Below are positions 1 to 6,060 of a stretch of DNA of 6,142 bases, in pieces. Position 1 is the stretch's first letter. Every line of letters begins with the position of its first letter. Source of the DNA: Anaerolineae bacterium (GTDB lineage: Bacteria; Chloroflexota; Anaerolineae; JACIWR01); the NCBI GenBank assembly GCA_021162125.1, contig JAGGZG010000048.1:1-6142 (forward strand), given 5' to 3'. The notes beneath the pieces are model-generated. The model did not search any database and had not been told where the DNA came from. It saw only the letters and a list, made by a program, of their open reading frames with translations. The translations under genes and the position numbers were made by a program.

Positions 1-2
1 GG

Positions 3-551
3 GAGATTGACGCGCGGGAGGTGCTGAGCCGGGAGATCATGGCGTTGGTACCTTTCGTGCCGCTGATGCAGGGAGCGGACGAGGAGATAGTTCGGGAGGG
101 GGTATCTCTGCTGCGGAAGCGGGACATGGGAGAAGAAGCGGAAGTGGTGTTGGGGTTATTCGCCAGTTTCGTGATGACCCCGGAGCAAGTGTGCAGAATA
201 GTGAGGTGGAACATGGTAGTGCTACGAGAGTCACCGTGGTACCAGGAAATTGTGCAAGAGGGCCTTCAACAGGGTCTTCAACAGGGCCTCCAACAGGGCC
301 TTCAACAGGGCCTTCAACAGGGCCTCCAGCAAGGTCTCCAGCAAGGGGTGCTCGAAGGCCAGCGAGAGGCAATTCTCCACTTCCTGCGGGCACGTTTTGA
401 CCTCTCAATGGCGGCAGCGGATGAGGTGGGAAAGCGACTTCGCGCCATTGAAAACCCAGCTCTCCTGCGGTCATTGGCAGAAGAGGCGGCACGGGCGGAG
501 ACTCTGCAGGCATTCCTGGCTGCGCTGGATGGGGACAAAGTAGCGGCATGA
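3..551 (+). CDS. C-terminal part of an Rpn-like putative transposase/nuclease protein (5' truncated by window)
   Basis: The reading frame is open from the left edge, so the true start lies outside. The GTG at 21 directly abuts a GGGAGG run with no spacing and is an unlikely start. The visible part has a helical region, then the segment RESPWYQEIVQEG, seven GLQQ repeats, and a helical tail (REAILHFLRARFDLS, then a Leu/Ala-rich end). This architecture is typical of the C-terminus of Rpn (YhgA-like) recombination-promoting nucleases and related PD-(D/E)XK putative transposases, some with a DUF4351-like tail. In that family the catalytic domain is N-terminal, so none of its acidic or lysine residues can be checked here. 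The family is linked to DNA cleavage and RecA-independent recombination, but the role of this copy is unknown. Its TGA stop overlaps the selB ATG. The assignment rests on the tail pattern and is moderately secure. Confidence 0.72.
   Translation, partial: EIDAREVLSREIMALVPFVPLMQGADEEIVREGVSLLRKRDMGEEAEVVLGLFASFVMTPEQVCRIVRWNMVVLRESPWYQEIVQEGLQQGLQQGLQQGLQQGLQQGLQQGLQQGVLEGQREAILHFLRARFDLSMAAADEVGKRLRAIENPALLRSLAEEAARAETLQAFLAALDGDKVAA
261..344 (+). repeat. Seven tandem 12-bp units encoding GLQQ
   Basis: Seven consecutive in-frame 12-nt units (first unit ggccttcaacag) encode Gly-Leu-Gln-Gln seven times. Units differ only at synonymous positions: Gly GGC/GGT, Leu CTT/CTC, and Gln-Gln CAACAG in units 1-5 but CAGCAA in units 6-7. 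Imperfect continuation (GVLEGQRE) follows. Similar Gly-containing tetrad repeats are common between the nuclease domain and the tail in Rpn-like proteins. They probably form a flexible or helical linker whose length can change by replication slippage without a frameshift. Confidence 0.9.
548..551 (+). promoter_or_regulatory. ATGA stop/start overlap, candidate translational coupling of selB
   Basis: The TGA stop of the upstream gene (549-551) overlaps the ATG start of selB (548-550). No good Shine-Dalgarno sequence is present: the nearest purine run, GGATGGGG at 527-534, lies about 13 nt from the ATG. The start is fixed because the GTP-binding P-loop begins at residue 9. SelB synthesis may therefore depend partly on ribosomes terminating on the upstream gene. 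The overlap is observed; the coupling is inferred. Confidence 0.6.
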
Positions 552-2473
552 CACACGTCATCGGCACTGCCGGACACGTGGATCACGGCAAGTCCGCCCT
601 GGTCCAGGCTATGACCGGGATCAATCCCGACCGTCTCAAAGAAGAACAAGAACGGGAGATGACCATTGATTTGGGCTTCGCCTGGCTCACCCTGCCCAGC
701 GGTGAGCGGGTGGGCATCGTGGACGTGCCCGGTCACAAGGACTTCATCAAAAACATGCTGGCCGGGGTCGGCGGGATTGACGCTGCGCTGTTCGTAGTCG
801 CTGCCGACGAGGGGGTGATGCCCCAGACCCGCGAACACCTGGCCATCCTTGATTTGCTGAAAGTGCCAGGTGGGGTCGTGGCCGTGACCAAGATAGACCT
901 GGTCGAAGACCAGGAGTGGCTGGAGTTGGTCATGGCCGACCTGGCGGAGCAACTGACGGGCTCCTGCCTGGAACGCGCGGAGATAATACCGGTCTCAGCG
1001 CGCACGGGCGAGGGCTTGCCAGAGCTCATTGCCGCTCTGGATCGTTACCTGACGACGAGTGCGGCGCGGCCTGACCTGGGCCGCCCGCGCCTGCCCATTG
1101 ACCGCGTGTTTACTATCGCCGGGTTCGGCACCGTGGTCACCGGCACGTTGATCGAGGGCACGCTGCAAGTGGGCCAGGAGGTGGAGATATTGCCCCAGGG
1201 CCTGAAGGCGCGCATCCGGGGCCTACAGACCCACAAGCAGAAAATTGACGTTGCAGTGCCCGGCAGCCGGGTGGCTGTTAATCTCACCGGGGTGAGCACC
1301 GACCAGCTCCGGCGGGGAGACGTGGTCACCATGCCCGGCTGGTTGCGGCCTACTACCCTGGTGGACGTCCGCCTGCACTACTTGGCGGACAACCCGCGTC
1401 CCCTCAGACACAATACACAAGTGGATTTCTTCAGCGGGGCCGCTGAGGTTGTCGCCCGGGTGCGACTGTTGGGCCAGGAGACCCTCCAGCCCGGGCAGAC
1501 GGGCTGGGCCCAATTGCGTCTGGAATCCCCCGTCGCGCTGGTCAAGCATGACCGCTTCATCATCCGCCAGCCCTCACCCAGTCGCACGCTGGGCGGCGGG
1601 ATGGTCGTCGAGCCGTATCCTGGCCGCAAACACCGGCGCTTCCGTCCCGAAGTCATTGCCCGCCTGGAGACGTTGGCTCACGGCACGCCGCAGGAGATCC
1701 TCCTGCTGTCCCTGGAGACTCGACAGCCGTGTGAGGCCCGCGAGTTGATCAGGCGCTGCGGATTGCCCGGTGACGTTGCGGCCGAGACTCTGCAAGCCCT
1801 GCTCCAGGGGGGGCAGATTTTGGTATTGGACGAAGACAAGCCTACAGCGATCCCCAATGCGGCGGCCAGTACCTGGTATCTGATCACCGAGGCCGGCTGG
1901 CGAGGTCTGCTGGAGCGTCTGAGTGGCTATCTGCGTGCCTATCACGCACTGCATCGCCTGCGCAAAGGTATGCCCCGTGAAGAACTTAAGAGCCGTCTGA
2001 GAATGACGGGTAAACTTTTCAGTCAAGTGATAAGCATGGCTGTCAGCGAGGGGCATCTGGTCGAAGAGAACGGGGCCATCCGCCTATCCACACATGAGGT
2101 GCGTTTCGGCGCGGAACAACAACGGCAGGTAGATGCTCTGTTGGCCACTTTTCGACGTCACCCGTACACCACCCCCTCTTTCGCGGAATGTGAGGCCAGC
2201 GTCGGTGCGGAGGTGTTGAGTGCGCTCATCGAACAGGGACAATTGATCAGGATCAGCGATGACGTGCTCTATCTGCCGGAGACTTATCAGGAGATGGTCG
2301 AACGGGTGGTGGCTCATCTCAAAAGTGATGGGGCCATCACTGTGGCCCAGGTGCGGGACATGTTCAACGCCAGCCGTAAGTACGCACTGGCCCTGATGAC
2401 CCATTTGGACGAGCGCCGGATCACCAAACGGGTAGGCGACGAGCGAGTACTGCGCCAGAACGGAGAAGGGTGA
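548..2473 (+). CDS. selB: Selenocysteine-specific translation elongation factor SelB
   Basis: SelB is a cytoplasmic GTPase that delivers Sec-tRNA(Sec) to ribosomes paused at UGA codons followed by a SECIS hairpin. The 641-residue length matches bacterial SelB. The G domain shows G1 GHVDHGKS (9-16), switch I EREMTIDLGF (35-44), G3 DVPGH (59-63), G4 TKID (114-117) and G5 SAR (150-152). Beta-barrel domain II (about 182-265) contains VFTIAGFGTVVTGTL; domain III (about 268-358) ends in the typical TLGGGMVVEP. The C-terminal half (about 365-641) has the length and helical pattern of the four winged-helix domains. The last holds SRKYALALMTHLDERR (609-624) and RVGDERVL, the region that binds the SECIS RNA in this family. 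There is no truncation or missing G motif. EF-Tu and IF2 are excluded by the winged-helix tail. The other Sec genes (selA, selC, selD) are not in the window. The gene is followed 4 bp later by a CPBP-family gene. Confidence 0.97.
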   Translation: MTHVIGTAGHVDHGKSALVQAMTGINPDRLKEEQEREMTIDLGFAWLTLPSGERVGIVDVPGHKDFIKNMLAGVGGIDAALFVVAADEGVMPQTREHLAILDLLKVPGGVVAVTKIDLVEDQEWLELVMADLAEQLTGSCLERAEIIPVSARTGEGLPELIAALDRYLTTSAARPDLGRPRLPIDRVFTIAGFGTVVTGTLIEGTLQVGQEVEILPQGLKARIRGLQTHKQKIDVAVPGSRVAVNLTGVSTDQLRRGDVVTMPGWLRPTTLVDVRLHYLADNPRPLRHNTQVDFFSGAAEVVARVRLLGQETLQPGQTGWAQLRLESPVALVKHDRFIIRQPSPSRTLGGGMVVEPYPGRKHRRFRPEVIARLETLAHGTPQEILLLSLETRQPCEARELIRRCGLPGDVAAETLQALLQGGQILVLDEDKPTAIPNAAASTWYLITEAGWRGLLERLSGYLRAYHALHRLRKGMPREELKSRLRMTGKLFSQVISMAVSEGHLVEENGAIRLSTHEVRFGAEQQRQVDALLATFRRHPYTTPSFAECEASVGAEVLSALIEQGQLIRISDDVLYLPETYQEMVERVVAHLKSDGAITVAQVRDMFNASRKYALALMTHLDERRITKRVGDERVLRQNGEG

Positions 2474-2477
2474 AGAT

Positions 2478-3380
2478 ATGGCTTCCACGCTCAATATCCG
2501 GGTGCGCGACGACTGGGCGATTATCGAGCAGCGTTCCACGCAAGATGCACGCCGCAGTCTAATTCTGTTATTATCGGTGGCCATTTTCTCCGCCCTGGCG
2601 ACGGCCGCCGTTGACCATTTTGTGCTCTCGTCGGAGGCGATCCGTTCCTTCCTGGTGGAGGCGGCTTCGCTGTGCCTGTATGGGGCAGTGGCCGTGTGGT
2701 ACGCTCTCCGCCGGCGGCGGGAGCGATGGCGCATCGCGGGGCTGACTTACGTTTTCCTGCTGGCGGTGATGGCCCTGGTTGATTACCTGAGCAAGCGCGG
2801 CCTGCGTGACACTTTCGTTAACAGTGGCCAGGTGGCCAATCCCATCCTGTATACCGGCTTGCTGATGGGCTTCTACCCTCTACCCTTTTTGTGGCTGATC
2901 CGCCGCTATCCAACAGAAGCACGCAGCATCGGACTGTACATGGCTCGACCTGGTCTGTGGATCGCCGTTGGCCTGCTCAGCGCCGCAGTGCTCAGTGGGC
3001 ACTTCCTTTTCACAGGCTTGATGAGCCGCGCGATCACGCTCCGCCCCCAACCCTTACCCTACCTGGTGTGGACCGCTCTCTTCGAGTTTGCTGTTCAGTC
3101 TCTGAGCGAGGAACTGTTCTTCCGTGGATTGGTGTTCGACTATCTGGTAAATACTCGCCGGCAGAGCCTATGGCTGGCAGCCGTGATCAGCTCTGGCTTC
3201 AACCTGCTGATCTACATAGTCAAAGGTGGATGGGTGGAAAATCCGATACTTACGCTGGGCGTAGTCTTCTACGCATTCATGATGAGCATGCTTAGTGCGA
3301 TTCTGTACCAGGCATCGGGTAGTATTTTGCCCGGCTGGATCAGCAACGCGACCTTTGGGTTGTTCACGGTCTTCCGTTAG
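2478..3380 (+). CDS. CPBP-family (CAAX protease-like) membrane protein with degenerate metal site
   Basis: This is a 300-residue polytopic inner-membrane protein. Hydrophobic segments lie at about 28-50, 60-76, 88-104, 122-141, 158-180, 195-207, 231-247 and 258-278. SLSEELFFRGLVFDYL (208-223) carries the family motif EExxxR (E211, E212, R216). The hallmark histidines of motifs 2 and 3 are missing: motif 2 reads FNLLI (241-245), with Ile where FxxxH has His. The motif 3 region GSILPGWISNATFG (281-294) has Asn290 where His is expected and Gly294 where Asn is expected. The only histidines, H47 and H175, lie upstream of the motifs. Family members are intramembrane proteases, or scaffolds that have lost activity; this one is probably not a canonical metalloprotease. 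ATG 2478 is preceded by GGAGAAGGG (2462-2470) and lies 4 bp after selB. The next gene begins 25 bp downstream. Substrate or partner is unknown. Family call is good; loss of activity is inferred. Confidence 0.85.
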   Translation: MASTLNIRVRDDWAIIEQRSTQDARRSLILLLSVAIFSALATAAVDHFVLSSEAIRSFLVEAASLCLYGAVAVWYALRRRRERWRIAGLTYVFLLAVMALVDYLSKRGLRDTFVNSGQVANPILYTGLLMGFYPLPFLWLIRRYPTEARSIGLYMARPGLWIAVGLLSAAVLSGHFLFTGLMSRAITLRPQPLPYLVWTALFEFAVQSLSEELFFRGLVFDYLVNTRRQSLWLAAVISSGFNLLIYIVKGGWVENPILTLGVVFYAFMMSMLSAILYQASGSILPGWISNATFGLFTVFR

Positions 3381-3405
3381 TCCCTAGGAAGAGGCAGGCG
3401 AATTC

Positions 3406-5736
3406 ATGCTAGGTGTAACCCGCCGTTTGATCAAACAGCGCTTAGCTCCAGCGATCCTCCTGGGGCTGAGTCTGGTGTTCATTACCCTGCTGGTGTACTA
3501 CGCCGAATCCCGGCGTATCGCCTACTACTCCGTTTACCGCTATCTGTACGTGATCCCCATCGCCAGCGCAGCCTTGCAGTATGGATTGGCAGTGGGTTTC
3601 AGTATCTCCCTGCTCTGCACCTCCCTGTTCCTACCCGTCCTGGCCCAGATCGTCGTCTCTGAGGGTGCGTCCTCCACGGCTATCGAATTGGCTGCCCTGC
3701 TGGTGGTTTTTAACCTGCTGGCCTATTTGGTGGGCGACGCGGCCGGCTCCCTGCGCCAGCAAAAGGAGCTATACCAGGCACTCAGTCGTCTGAGCGAGCA
3801 CCTGGACCGTGAACTCCGACTCAACGAACTGCTGGAAGCGATTCTGACCCAGGTACTGGAGACCCTGCCGGCGCAGAGTGGCGAAATTGTCCTGGTGGAC
3901 GACCAGACCGGTCGGTTATACGTCGCCGCTCGCCAGGGGCCTCCGTTATCCACGACCCCGTCCCCTCAGGACCTGAGCGTGGCCCGATGGATACTGACCA
4001 CAGGCCGCTCACTCCTGAGCAATAACGTGTCCGCCGATCCCCTGTTCGCCACGGACGTTGCTGCCGATAGCGTTGCCTGGCCCCGCTCGCTGATAGCTGT
4101 CCCATTGTGCTGTGGGCGCGAGGTTTTCGGCCTGATCTGTCTAATGGACCGGCGAGATGGGCTTTTCAGCGAGGCCGACCTGCGCCTTCTGGAAGCGATA
4201 GCCAGCAAAAGCGAGGCCGGAATTGAGAATGCCCGTCTGTACCACGCGATGGAGCAATCGGAGCTGCGATACCGAACCCTGTTTGAGGGAGCCAGCGACG
4301 GCATCTTTTTGATCGATGCCCACTCCGGTCACATTATAGACGCCAACCCGCAGGCGGAACGGCTGACCGGCTACTCGCGGCAAGAGCTGATCGGCCGCTC
4401 GGTCACCGATCTCGCTCCTCCCCAGCGCCTGGACATCTTCCAGGCAGCGTTGGAGCAGACTGGCGAGGCGGGGGAGATCGTGGCTGAGGAAGCACAGGTG
4501 CTGCGCAAGAATGGCCAGACGGTGCCGGTCGAGGCCACGGCGAGGATTATCGTACTGGACGAAAAGCCCGTTTACCTGGCGACTGTGCGCGATATTGCCC
4601 GCCGCAAGGAACTGGAACAGCAGTTACTGCAGGTGGAAAAGCTCTCGGCTTTGGGCCAACTTGTGTCCGGTGTTGCGCACGAGCTAAATAATCCCCTGAC
4701 CTCAATCATGGGTTACGCTCAACTCGCCCTGGAGAGCGATCAGGATCCCCAGACCCGCAGCGATCTGGAGCGCATTCTGGAAGAGGCTGATCGCAGCGCG
4801 CGCATCGTGAAAAACTTGCTCACCTTCGCCCGGCAACATCGCCCGGAGAAACGGCTGGTCAACGTCAATCAGGTCATCGAGAGTGTGCTCAATTTACAGG
4901 CGTATCAACTTAGAGTGGACAACATCGTGGTCACCACCGACCTGGATGAGCACCTGCCCCCTATTCTCCTGGATTCTTACCAGATTCAGCAGGTATTGTT
5001 CAATATCATCACGAATGCCCACCAGGCGATGGTCAGTCACCGTGGCGCAGGGCATCTGCACGTCGCCTCACAGCTTGCCCGCAATGGGGATGTCTTGTGG
5101 GTAATTATCCGCGATGACGGGCCGGGCATTGCCCCGGAGATCATCAATCACATCTTCGATCCCTTTTTCACCACCAAAGACGTGGGTGAGGGCACGGGCC
5201 TGGGACTATCCATCTGTTTCGGTATCATGAAGGAACATGGTGGCGACATCTGGGTGGAGAGCGAGGTCGGCCGGGGATCCACATTTTTCCTCGAATTGCC
5301 GGTCCGACCTACGATGGAGGAGAAGCCCATCAGTGGGTCTCCCGTTGACCAGTCCAGGATTGAGGGCCAGGGTAAGCGCATCCTGGTGGTAGACGACGAG
5401 CAGCACATCCTCACCTTGCTGAGCCGCATCCTGACGAGGGAGGGGTGCATCGTCGAAGTAGTGGACAATGGCGATGCCGCTGCCAGCAAGCTCGCCGAAC
5501 AACACTGGGATTTGGTCATCTCGGACGTGAAGATGCCAGGCATGGATGGGCGGCGGCTATACGCCCACGTGCTGGCCACTCAACCGGATCTGGCCAAACG
5601 GATCATCTTTACCACCGGTGATACGGCCAGCGAAAGTACTCTGGCTTTCCTCGCTGAGCTTGGCCGTCCCTTCCTGAAGAAACCTTTCCTCACAGAGACG
5701 GTCAGGCGAGTCGTGGCCCAGGCGATGCAAGACTGA
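3406..5736 (+). CDS. Membrane-bound hybrid sensor histidine kinase/response regulator (GAF-PAS-HisKA-HATPase-REC)
   Basis: This 776-residue inner-membrane kinase autophosphorylates on His and can pass phosphate to its own receiver. The N-terminus has about four hydrophobic segments (about 13-32, 44-64, 65-84, 92-110), including YRYLYVIPIASAALQYG, similar to multi-pass N-termini of other Chloroflexota kinases. A GAF domain follows (about 138-282), then PAS (about 286-398; FEGASDGIFLID, ANPQAERLTGYS). HisKA (about 411-476) has H425 in SGVAHELNNP. The HATPase domain (about 518-633) shows the N box NIITNAHQAM (533-542), G1 DDGPGI (570-575), F box FDPFFTT (584-590) and G2 GEGTGLGLS (594-602). The receiver (about 657-773) has D663/D664, phosphoacceptor D707, T737 and K759. 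All catalytic residues are present. There is no HPt or DNA-binding output, so a separate partner is needed, or the receiver acts as a phosphate sink. Purine-rich AGGAAGAGG (3386-3394) precedes ATG 3406. The signal sensed is unknown; sensing through the membrane domain or a GAF/PAS ligand is inferred. Confidence 0.95.
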   Translation: MLGVTRRLIKQRLAPAILLGLSLVFITLLVYYAESRRIAYYSVYRYLYVIPIASAALQYGLAVGFSISLLCTSLFLPVLAQIVVSEGASSTAIELAALLVVFNLLAYLVGDAAGSLRQQKELYQALSRLSEHLDRELRLNELLEAILTQVLETLPAQSGEIVLVDDQTGRLYVAARQGPPLSTTPSPQDLSVARWILTTGRSLLSNNVSADPLFATDVAADSVAWPRSLIAVPLCCGREVFGLICLMDRRDGLFSEADLRLLEAIASKSEAGIENARLYHAMEQSELRYRTLFEGASDGIFLIDAHSGHIIDANPQAERLTGYSRQELIGRSVTDLAPPQRLDIFQAALEQTGEAGEIVAEEAQVLRKNGQTVPVEATARIIVLDEKPVYLATVRDIARRKELEQQLLQVEKLSALGQLVSGVAHELNNPLTSIMGYAQLALESDQDPQTRSDLERILEEADRSARIVKNLLTFARQHRPEKRLVNVNQVIESVLNLQAYQLRVDNIVVTTDLDEHLPPILLDSYQIQQVLFNIITNAHQAMVSHRGAGHLHVASQLARNGDVLWVIIRDDGPGIAPEIINHIFDPFFTTKDVGEGTGLGLSICFGIMKEHGGDIWVESEVGRGSTFFLELPVRPTMEEKPISGSPVDQSRIEGQGKRILVVDDEQHILTLLSRILTREGCIVEVVDNGDAAASKLAEQHWDLVISDVKMPGMDGRRLYAHVLATQPDLAKRIIFTTGDTASESTLAFLAELGRPFLKKPFLTETVRRVVAQAMQD

Positions 5737-5785
5737 CCTCCCTGCCACAGGACAATCGCATGTAAAATTTAAACGCGCTCCAAGC

Positions 5786-5848
5786 TGTCGTTCTGAGGAG
5801 CGAAGCAACGAAGAATCTCGTTCTCTCAATGCAAAAACGAGATTTTTC
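5786..5848. repeat. Hairpin-forming intergenic repeat unit, possible weak terminator
   Basis: The left part, TTCTGAGGAGCGAAGC (5791-5806) followed by CGAAGAATCTCG, resembles a dispersed repeat I recall as common between genes in Chloroflexota and other phyla; this is from memory, not from a search. Its 3' half forms a stem of 13 pairs (5810-5822 with 5836-5848: GAAGAATCTCGTT against AACGAGATTTTTC), with 12 Watson-Crick pairs and one G-T, and a 13-nt loop. The T run (5843-5847) lies mostly inside the stem, so it is a poor match to a classic intrinsic terminator. It could still contribute to termination 74 bp after the kinase stop. Confidence 0.55.
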
Positions 5849-5850
5849 AC

Positions 5851-5896
5851 TATTCCACTCCGAGGCAAATAAGCCTGCGGGGTTCTACGTGGAATA
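5851..5896. repeat. Imperfect palindrome with TATTCCAC/GTGGAATA ends
   Basis: An 8-bp perfect inverted pair, TATTCCAC (5851-5858) and GTGGAATA (5889-5896), encloses a second hairpin: CCGAGGC (5860-5866) pairs with GCCTGCGG (5873-5880) with one bulged base around loop AAATAA. Between the inner stem and the right end lies an unpaired stretch, GGTTCTAC. It directly adjoins the larger inverted-repeat element, with 5 bp between them. It may be a separate small palindromic repeat or the outer border of the neighbouring element. Confidence 0.5.
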
Positions 5897-5901
5897 ATGG
5901 G

Positions 5902-5983
5902 GTTCGCGTTGGTGTCCCGATGCTCAAGCATCGGGCTGAAAGGACAAAGCCCGCTGAAGCGGGCTCAGGGCGCTTTAGAGTGT
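5902..5983 (+). repeat. Left inverted-repeat arm
   Basis: This arm is 82 nt and contains two perfect internal hairpins. The first is CCCGATGC, loop TCAA, GCATCGGG (5916-5935). The second is AGCCCGC, loop TGAA, GCGGGCT (5948-5965). The two stems are joined by CTGAAAGGACAA. Read on the - strand, the second stem is followed by TTGTCCTTT, giving a terminator-like layout. Confidence 0.9.
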
Positions 5984-6060
5984 ATCGAAGAATTGCGATT
6001 ATGGTCAACTTTTATCTATGTATGCACAGGAGGGTTGTGACATAACGCGAGTTTTCCGAC

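Noticed and set aside
37..567. Long open frame on the - strand opposite the Rpn-like gene
   Set aside because: Its Pro/Gly/Val-rich repeat is only the antisense reading of the GLQQ tract; it resembles no family and overlaps two supported genes.
314..2056. Several - strand open frames of 90-210 codons opposite selB
   Set aside because: They are typical antisense shadows in GC-rich coding DNA, without domain patterns and fully contained within a well-supported gene.
5734..5773. UGA stops as selenocysteine codons, given selB nearby
   Set aside because: Reading through the kinase TGA reaches TAA after about a dozen unremarkable codons, and the other TGA stops have no homologous extension; the domains are complete at the stops.
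5557..5931. - strand open frame running from the inverted repeat into the kinase gene
   Set aside because: It spans repeats and antisense kinase sequence and has no recognisable domain.
5984..6022. Possible promoter boxes in the element centre (TTGCGA on +, TTGACC on -)
   Set aside because: The -35-like hexamers are acceptable, but the matching -10 boxes are poor (about 3 of 6), so they are not better than chance.
6028..6045. AGGAGGG in the centre of the inverted-repeat element followed by TTG/GTG
   Set aside because: It looks like a strong ribosome site, but TTG is followed at once by TGA, and GTG-ACA-TAA gives two codons; no ORF follows.
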